Positions 1-12,142 are shown, counted from the first letter of the stretch. The stretch: 64,000 nt of DNA from Gymnopus androsaceus JB14 (GCA_009733575.1 ML769429.1:1-64000), one strand, 5' to 3'. Program-made: numbers and translations. Notes: generated from the letters alone by a model not told the origin.

Positions 1-2
1 CT

Positions 3-386
3 GGTGATGCGAAGAAGATAGTCCTGCGAAGCGGTAGTGCAACTATTGAGGATATGAAAATCACCACTTCCCAAATTTCAGATCTTCTCATCCAACTTTG
101 GCTCAGGTTTGGTGGACGATATGGATCCGATCTATTCCGATCTGCGAAGAAAAGTTCAGAGGACGATGCAAAAAAATGGCTGTTGGAATTAGAGGCTCAT
201 GATTGGATGATTAGTGAGCTAGAGGCGGCGCTCACTAACGAAGAGTGGCGAAAGCTTGGCGATGCTAGTGTTTCTTGTCAGGTCATAATGACGAAAAAGA
301 CACTCACAGAGATCCAGAAAAAGCGGAAATCAGCAATGAGCGAGTATGGTCCCAAGCCGCTAAACAAGAAATCGCGAAAAGACTGA
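3..386 (+). CDS. Hypothetical protein, 3' end only
   Basis: An open frame enters from the left edge and runs to a stop at 384-386. An internal ATG is at 54. The visible part is about 127 residues, hydrophilic, helical-looking and charged, ending in a Lys/Arg-rich tail (PLNKKSRKD). There is no signal peptide, membrane segment or motif I recognise. It could be the last exon of a gene that begins outside the window, or a chance open frame. The following 2.4 kb holds nothing that extends it. Confidence 0.3.
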   Translation, partial: GDAKKIVLRSGSATIEDMKITTSQISDLLIQLWLRFGGRYGSDLFRSAKKSSEDDAKKWLLELEAHDWMISELEAALTNEEWRKLGDASVSCQVIMTKKTLTEIQKKRKSAMSEYGPKPLNKKSRKD

Positions 387-2779
387 AGCCTAGACTTATA
401 TATTCTATAGTATACCTGTACTTCCCTACGTGATTATAGTAGGCTATTACCTTGGCTATTACCTTTGCTTACCGGGCATATGAGGTGACAGATATCGCTT
501 CCTGTGATTAACCATCTTATAACTGGTTATTTGACCGCCATGGGCCTCCAAGACAGCAACGGACGCTGGACAGGATGGTAAAGATGAAGCACGCGAACGC
601 AGGCTACAGCTTCAAGTGTATTCAACAAAAATGTTATCAACAGTTCAGTCGTATGCTGGCTCATTGGTGAATCAGGCCTTGTTGTTGTTTAGCAACAGAA
701 GAGCATTTGTGTCAACGAGCGAGTATCCGAAATCATTGAGTCAACGTTCTGGTGCAGATTCAAGTGGGAGTAGCGAAGGCAAGGTTCATGTCATATTCCT
801 TGTGAGTGTGAGCGATAATATAAGACAGTTGATACAGTACAGAGGATGATATAAATTGAATACAGAAAGATAATAGAGAGACGCCTGAGAAGCACATCAG
901 CGACAATCAGGACGAGAGAAAGACAGCAACTCACAAACACCCGCCATCAAGCACCGAAACCATACAAGGTACGGCCAGATCGCTTCAAAGCGTAGACCAC
1001 ATCAAGAGCCGTAACAGTTTTCCTAGAAAAAGACGGGAGTTCAGTTGAAGTAACAGCGAGTAATGTCGTTCCAAAACGTACCGCTTAGCGTGCTCAGTGT
1101 ATGTGACGGAGTCTCGTATAACATTCCCGAGGAAAATCTCCAGGACACCACGGGTTTCTTTGTAAATAAGACCAGAGATACGCTTCACTCTTCCACGTCT
1201 AGCGAAACAACGAATGGCGGGCTTGGTGATACCTGAGAGAAGATATTAGCAATGGCGAACCAATCTACGTCGATGGTACTTGCGTTGGATGCTGTCGCGA
1301 AGAATTTTACGATGACGCTTAGCACCACCCTTTCCAAGTCCCTGCAGTAGCGATTAGAAGAGGTGAGGGTAAGCAGCAGCCAAAAACAAATTCGAGTCAA
1401 AAAAAAGGGACGGTGGGGCAGCTGGAGCAACAGCGCTCTCCTAGGTAATACCAAGAGTTGTTAGGACGTCTAGTCACTGCCTCAAAAGTGATGAAGGAGC
1501 GATATTCCAGGGCGTTCTAGTGGAAAGTGGTATTAAACCCCCCCATTATCGAGAGTTACTAGGCAGAGTTTTGGCCTGAAATCGGGCCAAAGGAACCCCT
1601 GGAAGAGGAACGTGGACCTGGCGGTCAATATTCGATAGAGTTCAAGAGGGAGCGGGACTGAAGGAGCTGGGGGATTCAGCCTGCCAAATAAACCGTGCTG
1701 GGACTGGAGGCTGAGATGCGGGCATAGCGCTCCAGAAACGCTCTGGCGTCGTAACGGTGACTAGATAAGACGGGGGGTAGCAAACGATAAAGTGAAAGTC
1801 TATTAAAATAATGAATCAGATTAGAAGAATTTGAGAAACTTAAAAACGCACGAATATAAAAAGGCCCAGTACCAAGCGGATAATTCACTCTTCACCTAAT
1901 ACTGTCGTGAAAGTATAAAGAAAGCAGATAAGATTGAAATGAGCGCAAGGGTACCCAGTTAGCGCGTAAAGAAGAGGACGATGATGGTGGTTTGGAGGAG
2001 AGATTGGTCGAAGCGATCGCTACGCGTCAAGGCTTAATAAATGACAGGTGTTCTGAAGCTTGGATTCAAGACTAATTTGCATCCAACGCGACAACTAGAC
2101 GGAGTTGGAGAAGTTGAGTTCTTGAGAATCGAGATTCAAAATGCTGGAACTGGAGGGGACCGTACGCGTAGGTGACAGGCGTCCGATAAGTGCAGGGATA
2201 GACGCGCAAACGGTCTTGAAGGCGGGGGTTAGAAAACAAAAATAGGTTAAAAAGATGAGTTTGAAACTTACCGACCGCAGGATATACGGCATTATGTGAA
2301 TGCAACGTAGATTAACCCTAGAAGAATGGATTTGTTAGCGTAGGTAACCCCTATACAGGCCGTATTGCCTCCAAACTGCCTGTTCCAGTCGCGTCGCTAT
2401 CCCTGAGTTCAAGGGCGGGCCCTTGGAATGAAGCCCGTCCTCTCCCTTTCAGGACAGTTCTACGACCGTAGTCGGTTGGTTCGGAAGCCGAGTAAGACAT
2501 ACCGTGAATAAAAGAACGCTCCTTGTGCTGTTGATGGTGGCGGTTCGAGAGAAAGTTGAGGTCGATCAACAAGCACGATCAAGCGCCCGAGTCACATGGA
2601 CGCGTAGTGGGCGCTTACTTGGTCGCGAAATCGTTCCTCGGGCAAAAAAGGCTATTATTTCGGTTCAATAACTACGTACTACACCAGTTTTAGGTACCCT
2701 CCAGCTCTTTCAAGTCCTAAAACATGCCAGTGCCACCTCTCCTCGACCTTCTGCCCCTCAATCTGCTCCATCGTTCAAG
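387..2779. other. Gene-poor stretch
   Basis: Only short frames on both strands (65-90 codons) without recognisable motifs or convincing intron joins. No tRNA, rRNA or clear transposase was seen. It may be decayed repeat sequence. Confidence 0.4.
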
Positions 2780-3217
2780 TTGGACTTCTGCCTGCGGCAG
2801 ACCTCAGTTTCGAGCTCTAGGCCAACGTCGCCTCGAGTACCAGTGTCCGACAATATTTGTGCTGCTCTGGCGAAATCCAAGTACGCCGACCTCGCCATAA
2901 AATTCATCTACGTGGCTAAAAGCCAATGCAAAGGAGCTGCAGTGAGAAGTGGAGTGCTGGTTGATGCTGATACTGATAGTGCGACTCACTGTGAGGATCT
3001 CAAGTCTCTATGGGAGGCTCTGCCGCGAATTAATCTACGGTTCTTAATTCACCTGATTCTCGTGCGTAGGAATCCCTCGTGGGCCTTTCGATTTGCAGTA
3101 CTACATCTATACACTACTCGGAAAGTTTCTGGGGACCAGTTATGGCGGTGTTTTATAGCAGAGCCAAATGCACTGCCGAGTCAAAATGAAATATGGGAGT
3201 ATCTTCCTAGCACCTAA
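2780..3217 (+). CDS. Hypothetical ORF, doubtful
   Basis: An open frame of 145 codons with no ATG-type start that I can defend. The sequence just upstream (about 2730-2790) stays rich in Pro and Ser codons, so this may be an exon of a longer, decayed gene. No domain is recognised. Its 3' end runs into the first unit of the 172-bp tandem repeat, which argues that at least the C-terminal part is repeat sequence. Confidence 0.2.
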   Translation: MDFCLRQTSVSSSRPTSPRVPVSDNICAALAKSKYADLAIKFIYVAKSQCKGAAVRSGVLVDADTDSATHCEDLKSLWEALPRINLRFLIHLILVRRNPSWAFRFAVLHLYTTRKVSGDQLWRCFIAEPNALPSQNEIWEYLPST

Positions 3218-3720
3218 ACGTATATTTCACTCTGCCAATAACAGTCAGAGGGTGCATTTGGCTCAGAGATATGACCCGTTCACTGTAGGCCTGATTTGAC
3301 AGGGATTGTGATCGAATGGCTTATAGCGGAGCCCAATGGCCATCCGCTGTAAAACGGAAGAGTACAAGTTCTTTCTATACATCTAAGGTATATTTCATTC
3401 CGCCAAAGTTGGCCATAATATACACTTTCTATTTCATTATAGCGTTCAACCGTAAAACATAGCTAGATTGGGTAGTTGCAACACCGATTGCTATGCGGAA
3501 CTGGAACGGAGCCATCCGCTGTAAAACGAAAGAGTACATATTTTCCGCAGACACCTAAGGTATATTTTGCTCAGCCAAAGCTAACCGTAATGTTTAATTT
3601 CTACGGTGCTGTGGCTAGCGACCGTAAAACATAGCTATATTTGGTAGTTTTCAACATTGACTGCCATGCGGAGCAAGAACGGGGCTATCCGCTGGCTAAT
3701 GAAGGACACAGAAATGTTTA
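3150..3720. repeat. Tandem repeat, unit about 170-172 bp, 3+ copies
   Basis: The phrase CATCCGCTGTAAAACG begins at 3341 and 3513, and a weaker copy (CTATCCGCTG) at 3685, exactly 172 bp apart each time. An older first copy starts near 3152 (TTATAGCAGAGCC against TTATAGCGGAGCC at 3321). Each unit also contains ACCGTAAAACATAGCTA and CCTAAGGTATAT-type segments. The copies have diverged, so the array is old. No coding function is visible. Confidence 0.75.
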
Positions 3721-4189
3721 AATAGGTCATCTCAAAGGTTTCCGTTTCTTTTTTGGGCACTGGCAACAATATATGGAGTTCCGGGGGGTATGTAGATGGT
3801 CATAGCTGCAAATTAGTAGTGGTTGGCGAGCGTAGCTGACAGCATGGCAACTACCGGTCCGAACCTTTATATATAGGGTACCGTCAGAACCAGATGTCGA
3901 GGGGAACATGTTTTGCACTCAGAGCTAAAGGTAAATCCTTCAGAATGGAACACGAGAGATGCAAAGATCCTGTTACACCTAAAAAAAAACAGTTCACTTG
4001 CGTTGGCGCCTGAGCGGCTAATCCGGGCCGTCCGGGCCGAAGTCTGGCCATCCGCTATATCCGCTGAGGCGTGGGAACAAGATGGCCTTCTCACTTTAGG
4101 GCGTTCCCCGATCGCAATGGGCCAAACCAAAGCCGTTTAGCAGTACATATAGTATTAATTATACTATATGACATTATTACAGTACGGGA

Positions 4190-4368
4190 CGGTCATGCAC
4201 GTCTCACCCGTTACGCCCGTATTACGGGTAATACGGGTGCTCCGTACCTGTACCGTATCCATTTTTTGGATAAAAATTACGATACGGGTACGGGATCACC
4301 GTAAAAAATCCGACCCGTATTAATTACAGCCATACCCGTATATGGTACGGTGCCGAGCCCTAGTAGTG
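4190..4368. repeat. TACGGG/CCCGTA-rich element, possible hAT-like terminus
   Basis: Dense short direct and inverted copies of CGGGTA/TACCCG over about 180 bp, ending at GGTACGGTGCCGAGCCCTAG. Read on the minus strand this end begins CTAGGGCTCGGCACCGTACC, which resembles hAT transposon ends (CAGGG...). I did not find a matching end on the left, so this is a terminal fragment or a solo remnant. Confidence 0.45.
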
Positions 4369-5027
4369 CTTACCCATTTTGACAAGCAGACCGAACCAAC
4401 TCTCTCTCTTTCTTGCTCCCTATCCGAGTCAGACGTCACGGATCGTGCACGCAATCTCCACGATGCTTTATCCTAGAAAGACTCGACTACCCCACAGATT
4501 ATAACTGATCATCAAGAGTGGCAAAGGAGTCCCTCGTTAAGATGCGATGCCTTTCCATACTTCACATTGGTTTGGTGGATCAAGAATAAATTGATTATTC
4601 TTCAGGCTGATGTTGATTTTGCTCGTTCTCTTGTTCAGCCTTATGACTACCACCATCGTAATGGTCTATCCATCTATCTACAATATCTCCTATAATTTTG
4701 TAATCAGTGTAATGGTGACGAGTTATTTGGGCTACTTGTGAGATGAGGAGAATGGCAGGTTCTAGTCATTGCATTAGGAATCTCGGGCCTCGTTCGTTCG
4801 TTAATGTTCTTTTTTTAGTGAGAAGAGGAGACGAGAGATAGGGGGAAGTTTAGAACAGCATTTCAGTTAGAACTTAGCGTGATCAAGGCGATGCTCATAA
4901 TGGCGGCGTGTTCATGTGGATCACATTTATGTTGAGTTCTTATCTACATGCAATGAAAGCCTTTTGAAGGCTTCCGTTATGATCGTGGACTCACATCCTT
5001 CACTTTCGAACCACCCTTCTTACAAGC
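4369..5027. other. Intergenic, upstream of membrane protein gene
   Basis: Mostly non-coding, with a TC-rich run near 4400 and a GA-rich stretch at 4815-4850. No gene seen. Confidence 0.4.
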
Positions 5028-6335
5028 ATGACACCTGAGGAAAGCAGCGACCTCTCGCTTCTGGGACAGGTCCTTTACACAAATCTCTTCGGTGGAAGCA
5101 TCTTCACTTTTTTACTGTTTGGTGTGTATCATTTGTCTCCGAGAGAAACTCCGCTCAAAGAGGATTACATTCTGCAGGGCTCTACATTCTTGCGTTCTTT
5201 ATTGCACTTTGTACCTCTGTGTAAGTTCATCGTCACAAATTGAGAGTAATATCTAATGATCGACTTTGCTTTCTAGCAAAACAGGAATCCAAGGACGTCC
5301 TCATAAAGTCTTGTGGGGCTGTATGATAATCTTGCTGCTCTGCTATGTGTGGAACCTTGTAGAACAGATACTAATCCTTATTGTCGACATCAAGACGACT
5401 TTCATAATCTCCGGAAGTCTTGATACTGTTCTCGACACATATTTCGCGCGCGTGGGCAAAACCGATATTGTAGGGAGTGTACCGTTTAATATCAATGTGA
5501 GTATTTTCGATCTCCTCAGTTCTGTAGGTTGAATGCTACTCCATTAGCTGGTTGTTGGAGATGCAATTGTGGCTTGGAGGGCCTGGGCCATTTGGTCTGA
5601 ATCAAGGATAGCGAAGCTTCTCCTAGCTGTACTATTGATTGGTAATATTGGTGAGATGAAAGGCTTTTCCGATTCCGAAATCCCAATTCTGACTGTGCTG
5701 CTTGGTTAAAAGGCACAAATATTGCCGACATCGTTCTCGATGTAATTGAGTCCGATAACACCACATTCACAACAATTCCCATGGATGAAATTTCTTCCAG
5801 TTTCTCTCTTGCAGTTAATCTACTGTCCACAATGTTGATTGCTTTCAAAGCATGGTGAGCTTAATGTTTTGGCCGTTATGCACCTCAGTCTTGACCAGTT
5901 TAACGGATCCCTTAGGAGGCATCGTCAGACCCTTAAAATGATTTCCGCAAATACAATGAAACACAGTCGAGTTGAAAGGATTTTGCTCTTCCTCGTTGAA
6001 TCAGGGGTGGTCTACTGTTCCATTCAGGTCAGGATTCTTTTTTTTGAATGGAGTTTATGTTAATTCCTACCTCTCTGCGGTGTCTCTATCTTATTATTCA
6101 AATCTTTGCAACGAAATTCGGAAATCAAATCAGTGGGCTTGGAACATGGACTATAGGAATTGGACAGGTAGCTGAGGGTACCGCGGTAAGTAACTGATCT
6201 TTCTATGTCCAGGTACTCTACCCATTGGCAATTTTCCTAGTCCTTACTTTGGATCAGTCTCCAGTCGAAGCGTTTTTGTCAACTATTCGAGAGACACATA
6301 CCAGTGAGATTGGGTCAAGTCAGAGGTATGCGTAG
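5028..6335 (+). CDS. Seven-helix fungal membrane protein
   Basis: Eight exons are proposed: 5028-5121, 5178-5220, 5277-5496, 5548-5650, 5713-5854, 5916-6027, 6081-6167, 6213-6335. They give about 300 residues with seven hydrophobic segments, starting MTPEESSDLSLLGQVLYTNL, with GLYILAFFIAL, VVGDAIVAWRAWAIW and ILLFLVESGVVYCSIQ along the way. This order matches the abundant uncharacterised seven-transmembrane proteins of agaricomycetes. Their function is not established. Most introns have good GT...AG borders. The acceptor before exon 7 reads CTCTCTGCGG where CTCTCTGCAG would be expected, so the transcript may be mis-spliced. The donor of the last intron is GTAGCT at 6168; GTAAGT at 6186 would give an intron of only 27 bp. 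A donor at 6326 could instead add a small last exon ending at 6419. Confidence 0.75.
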
Positions 6336-6419
6336 GTCGTATAAAAGTTCAATACATCCACAACCACTAAACAAAACTACAGCCTGAGGGGTATCAAGAA
6401 AATCGAGGTTGGGGTGTGA

Positions 6420-8324
6420 TCTGATGAGCTTTAGGAAGGAATCCCGCGTTCTGCTATTTGAAAATTCAATGAGCGGCAAGTACAAGGCGAATGAGCTTAT
6501 ATCTTCCATTGAAACCAGCATAAACGAGTAAAAAAAAATATGTGCAAGTACAAGCTCGCACCTTGATGGTAAGAAATAAGAAATATCATGATTATACGGC
6601 GCGCCACAGGAAATACAGGCTGTAGACAACTCGCAATTTAAATTCCAAAGTTTCCGCTTCTCATTCAAACTCCCAGGAGGGAACATTATCAAACAAATGA
6701 CTAGGAACTCATAGCAGAGTTAGCTCTCCTTTACTCTAGATTCAAAAAGCAGAATCAAAGCAGAACCGGGATCACAATACATGCTTTCCCCTCCTTGAAC
6801 TAGGGCTTAGAACAACAGGTGAACAGAGTCACATCGCGATTCTCAAATGGAGCTGAACTGGGCTCATTCAATAGAATTGGAACGAAAACAGCGAAGAGCC
6901 TAGTCTGATCTCTGACTCTGGCGTATTTGTAGTCCAATACTTACACGTACTAGAGCGGTGGGTTCTCGGAATAGTCGAAGGAGTATCTGACCGTCCAATA
7001 CTTCTCATCTATCTTACTTGGACTATGCAATTCGGAAGTTCCAGGTACTACCGCCGTGACCAATCAATCGATTTCAAACCGTTTCGCAACCTCTAGGTGC
7101 ATCCTATTACCGGACATACGCTATTCTATTCACCAGCTATTCTCCGTGCGCGACCGACGCTACTCTAGACTGGTTTCGGTTCCATCACATCCTCTTGGTA
7201 GCAAAGCATGAATAGTTCGTTCGTTCGTCACCGTCTGAGCCCGTCTTGGTGCCATGGCATATGCAGAACCTGCTTCTCGACAACTTTGTTCGGTAGAGCG
7301 TACTGACCGAAAAGGTTAAGCGTCCTTCGGACTGTCAATGGGAGGCATCCGAGCGTCCCCCGTACCTCGCTTGCTCGTGTACTGGTACTGGTTCAACTCC
7401 GCGGGAAGTGTTTCTGGCTTACAGCATAATTGCGGACAATGGAAGGTCGGAGAGAAGGTCGGGAAAGACAAGGAAGAAGAGCTATCCTTCACTCGATACA
7501 GGCTTTCCTAGGCTCAAAGTGAAAACCGAGACGCCACAGTCGACTCTGCCCGAGAAATTATTGGGCGCACTCTGACGCAGTAAGTTTGACTCTCAGTTTT
7601 AGGCTTGCTTACACTGTAGTTTGAAGCAAGTTTTGGTTCTAGGGTTTGCTATCCTCATGCTTTGCTTCAGTTTTGGAGCTTTCATTGGGACTACGCTGTA
7701 GCTTGGTTTAGCACGAACGTTTCTGCGTAGCATAGATTTACTTGCGGTATGTGGCAGGCGCTACGCATCTTTATTATTGGCCGGACCCTTTCAATGGGAT
7801 TTGCACCAAGTTTCGAATACGATGATGGATGAATATGAATGCATGCTGGTGGTGCAGCCAATAGAATGAAGGTTCCATGCGTAAGACATATGTATGAGAT
7901 GGTCGAGGGGACTGTTGAAGTTTCCTCGTCGACCCAACGTTGTGTCGGATGAAATACTTGTGTCAAGAGTTATTTTTAATACTTCAAGAGACGAATCATC
8001 GACCTCTGCAATAGCACGGTCCAGGAGGTCCATCGTCGCCATGGTGCGTTTGGCTATTACTTACGGCGTTCGGCCAACTTTTTTTTTTCAAATGGCGATG
8101 CAGTGATTACGGAAGTTTCCAGACTGGGATATCAACTTTCCCGTTTAAACTCTTCCTTTTCTTCCTCCCACTTCCTTCTTCCTTTTCCCTGTTCCTCAAA
8201 GGCCGTTTGTCGAATCGAGCCCAACTTCCACTCACTTCCTGAGCCTTCTTTTTTCTCGGATTCAGTGTTTTTCGCATACCTGAAATTATCCACTCGCTCA
8301 GCTCGATTCGACCTCTGAACAACG
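6420..8324. other. Intergenic, no supported gene
   Basis: Only short frames on both strands. A minus-strand frame starting at 8042 (MATMDLLDRAIAEVDDSSLE...) is the most protein-like, but it has no recognised family and runs only 83 codons. The last 220 bp before 8325 are strongly CT-rich on the plus strand, typical of a fungal core promoter for the AA9 gene. Confidence 0.4.
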
Positions 8325-10412
8325 ATGCACGCTTCAACTCTTTTTGCTTCTTTTGCCACTGCGGCGTTGGTGACGCTTGTTAATGCTCATGGAGCGGTAT
8401 ACCGTGAGTTGTCCTGGTCATTGCTCTGAAAAAAGACGCTGACCTTGAACGTAGAAATCGAGGTTGCCGGCCAGACTTTCACTGCGCCTCTCATTAGCGC
8501 CGCTAGCTCCAACAGTGGACCCATCTCTGTTCCTTCCTCCAACGGTCCAATCACCGATGTCACTTCGGACGATATGTTCTGTAATTCCGGTGGCGCGACT
8601 CCAGCTACAACTGCCTCCATTGATCTCTCGAAAGGAAACAACATTTCCTTCTACTGGAACAGTGGTTACAGCGCAGGAACCAAGTGGATTCACAACACAG
8701 GTCCAATGTTCCTCTACATGGCCAAGTGTACTAGTGACTGTAGCTCCCAGACTGCCTCGAATACCGAGTTTATGAAAATCGAGCAGCAGGGATTTGACGG
8801 TAGTACTTGGGCTCAGGCCGCTCTCGACACAGGCGCACCCGCTACCTTCACTATCCCTTCAGATATCGCTTCCGGAAACTACATTCTCCGTCACGAAATT
8901 ATGAATCTCGCTAGTGTCGATGAGAACTATCCGTCCTGCTCCTGGTTTACCATAACCGGTGGAAGTAACTCTTATTCGAGTGCACAGACCGTTACGTTCC
9001 CCGGTGGTTACAGTGCCAGTGATCCTGGCTTGTCCGCCGCGGGAAGTGCCATTTATTCCGTCAAGACCAACGCCGAAGTAAGTTCTGTGATACCTCTTGC
9101 ATTGCATTGCGCTTAACAAAACTTGTTTTCTCAGTATACCTTCCCCGGTCCTGCCCCCGTCATTGCCTCTGCTGGGTCTTCCTCTGGATCATCCCCTGCT
9201 TCTGCCTCTGGATCTGCTTCCTCTGTTGCGTCTTCCCCCGCCGCATCTTCCACAGCTAGTGGAGTTCTCGTTGCCGCTACCTCCGTCGCTGCTTCCGAAA
9301 CCGCCAGCGCATCCACAGCAGAGACTTCCACTGAAACTGCCAGCGCATCGACAGAAACTTCCACTTCCACTTCGAGCTCAACTTCAACCTCAGTGGATGT
9401 AGACAGCTGTAATACGGCTTGGACTGCCTGTAACGAAGCTTGGATGACTGCCAACAGCAACTCGACCGCTACCCCTACTACCTACACTTGCCAGACCGAT
9501 TATGTCAACTGTATGGCTGGTACTTCTTCGGTAGACGCTACTTCGACTACGGTCGAGGCTACTAGCGCGACGTCGAGTGTTGAGGTTTCTAGTGCTTCGG
9601 CTACTAGCGTCTCTTCGGTTGAGGTGTCTAGTTCGAGCAGCGTTGCTTCTTCCACCGTTGTCGCGACCTCTTCCAGCGTTGTTGCGACCTCTTCTAGCGT
9701 TGTTGCCACTTCTTCCAGCGTTATTGCTACTTCTTCCAGCGTTGTTGCCACTTCTTCCAGCGTTGTTGCGACTTCTTCCAGCGTTATTGCGACCTCTTCC
9801 AGCGTTGTTGCGACCTCTTCCAGCGTTGTTGCGACCTCTTCTAGCGCTGCTACTTCTTCCAGCGTCGTTGCGACCTCTTCCAGCATCGGTAGCACCGCTT
9901 CTCCCGCTTCCACCGTCGCCGCTACGACTACTGCTGCTTCTGCAGCTGCTGCCAGCGCCAGCGAGAGCTCCCTACCTTTCTGTGACGAGATTGACGATGA
10001 AGATGAGGATTACGAAGATTCCTCGACTCTCAGCGCACGGGACGATGATAGCTGCGAAGCTGCTTGGCTCGCCTGTAACGAGGCTTGGACGTCCACTGCC
10101 AATGCGTCCGACTACACTTGCCAGACCGAATATGTCGCTTGTACTGGTGGTTCTGCCTCTGACGAAGTTTCTCCTACTTCGGTCGAGATAACTTCTTCAA
10201 GCATCGTAGCTACTACCAGCAGTGTAGCCGCCCCGACCACAACCGCAACCAGCTCAAGCATCATCGCTCAGCACCGCTACGCCACTTCCACTGTCGCTGC
10301 AACGACCACTGCCGCTTCTACGTCTGCTTCTGCAGCTGCTGCAAGTGCCACTGAGAGCTCTTTGCCTTTCTGTGACGAGATCGGCGAGGAAGACGAATAC
10401 GGATACGAATGA
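8325..10412 (+). CDS. AA9 lytic polysaccharide monooxygenase with long Ser/Thr tail
   Basis: Three exons (8325-8403, 8455-9077, 9135-10412) give about 659 residues. A 21-residue signal peptide ends ...LVNA, so the secreted protein would begin with His22, the copper-brace N-terminal His of AA9 enzymes that oxidise cellulose or related glycans. Other family marks are IHNTGPMFLYMAKC (second copper His, precursor residue 106), NYILRHE (His173), NYPSC (axial Tyr185) and YTFPGPAP at the domain end. The usual Gln two residues before the Tyr is Glu183 here. After the catalytic domain comes about 400 residues of Ser/Thr/Ala-rich tail with a minisatellite and a duplicated Cys module. No CBM1 is visible. 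Assignment to AA9 is firm; substrate is unknown. Confidence 0.88.
9655..9895 (+). repeat. 21-bp minisatellite in the AA9 tail
   Basis: About a dozen imperfect copies of a 21-bp unit encoding VVATSSS (variants VIATSSS and AATSSS). Differences are mostly synonymous or Val/Ile, so the unit is conserved at protein level. The repeat would give a flexible, heavily O-glycosylated stalk. Confidence 0.85.
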
Positions 10413-12142
10413 TGAAGACGACGTTTCTTCCTACGTCGTTGTCACCGCCACCCCCACCCCATCCGTCAACTCACGCTCAATCAACAACCATCGTCGTCAC
10501 CATGCGGGGATGTCCAGGGTGGATTTGTTCTAGGAGTCTTCCTGGATTCACCTGCTACTCGCTTTTGAAGCTCTTGAAGCTCTGTTTTTTTTGCTGTGTA
10601 TCGATCCCAAACCACTTTCATTTCCCTGATGATTTGATATGATGTATTTCTACGCCCGCCCCTTCTCCCTCTTATCCGCATTTCCCTCCCCTTCCTTCCC
10701 GCTCTACCCTCCATCTCACATTTTCTCTTGGCTTTGCTCTCGATTCTCTTTCTTTTATTATCTCTATTCTATTACAACGCATAGTAACGACTGCCCAGAT
10801 CAGATTCATCTCGTTCATAGCTCGTTGTCTCTTCTACTTATCTCTCAGTATCTGGTCTATATCTCGCATACCTACAGCGTATGCCATTGTCATTGCTCGA
10901 GCCCTGGTGGGCATCATAGGAGGCTAGCTCTACCTACATACATACATTTGATTGCTATTACTCTATGGTTTTTTTTTGTGCGTTGTACGCGATATGGAAA
11001 ATATATATATACGATGATGATTGAAAAAATATACATATTCAAGTCAGGTTTTTATATCGTCTCGTCGCCTGAACACCTTCGCACCGGTGATGAAAGCAAA
11101 AGAAAAAAGGCTTATTTCTCCGAATACGTATACAGTATATGATCAACTGCCTTGGCGCTCGTCGGTTTACATTTTTCGTCTTCCTTTCATCTCGCAGTGA
11201 AATAATGAATCTCGAAACTCAACATCTCGCAACTCCGCAAGGACGTTTACACTGCAATGTGATGTCTTCGAAACTTTTCTGCGTCAATGTAACAGCAGAA
11301 ACTGCAAATCGCAGGTAGTTCACCAATCTCCGAAGCTAGAGTGGTTGGTGGAGCAAAACCACGTCGCAGTCGTCCTTTCTGCTTAGGCTGCAAATTATTG
11401 ACACTATATATACCAATGCCAAACATGCTGCTTCGGAGATGTTATACACTTTCTAATCCAGATATACATTCCTCGCCTTCATTGAAGACAGACTCACGTC
11501 TGGTACGCAGACCTTGTCGCTTCTATCGTGGACTGCAAGTGAACCGACATGCCTTTTGCTGTCACGCAGGAGATTCAAAACCATTCTGCTCGACACCTAC
11601 CGATGGCTCTCAGAATAATTCCGCCCAGGAGATCATGGTGCATATCTCTCGACACTCTTTTGAGGACTTATACCCATGCCAAGTTCAAGGGACAGTCTCA
11701 TCTGTGGGGCTAGTTAGAGCAGATAAACAGCTCGGCAAATGGCGTGAAACATGTCTGCTTCTTCCGCAATACCCTTGCTCTTGATGAACGTTGAGTTGAA
11801 TTCCTACCTGAATCCTGCGGTGGAGCGGTAGCCGCACTACCAAAACCACAAATTGAGATTCAAAACAAGTCCAAGGGCGATGACTCTACCCTCCAGGTCC
11901 AGATCAAGAGGTCTAGTTTACGGGCACTCATTCTGACATGTACGTCTGTTTCCCAAATCCCTGAATAGATCAATGATTGATGATTCTACGTTTGTACATT
12001 AAGTGGGGGGATACGGAAAATATTGAAATGAATATTTACTGCGAGGCCTATTATGGCCATAGTCTGTTCAGGATGAGGTTCCTGGTGTGTCGCATAAATC
12101 TTTTGTGTCGACTTGGAGATCTAACTATAGCATTAGACTTAG
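10413..12142. other. Intergenic, 3' region of AA9 gene and beyond
   Basis: 10640-10900 is strongly CT-rich and AT-rich 3' sequence follows to about 11150. An open frame of 147 codons at 11341-11784 (+) has no recognised motif and is not convincing. No RNA gene seen. Confidence 0.4.

Noticed and set aside
6315..6692. 125-codon minus-strand frame
   Set aside because: No family or promoter, and it overlaps the 3' end of the membrane protein gene.
9131..9913. Long open frames antisense to, or in another frame of, the AA9 tail
   Set aside because: They arise from the repetitive Ser/Thr/Ala codons; the sense frame has signal peptide, catalytic motifs and consistent introns.
10639..11142. 167-codon frame downstream of the AA9 gene
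   Set aside because: Low-complexity CT-rich 3' sequence; Ser/Phe/Tyr-rich translation without motif.
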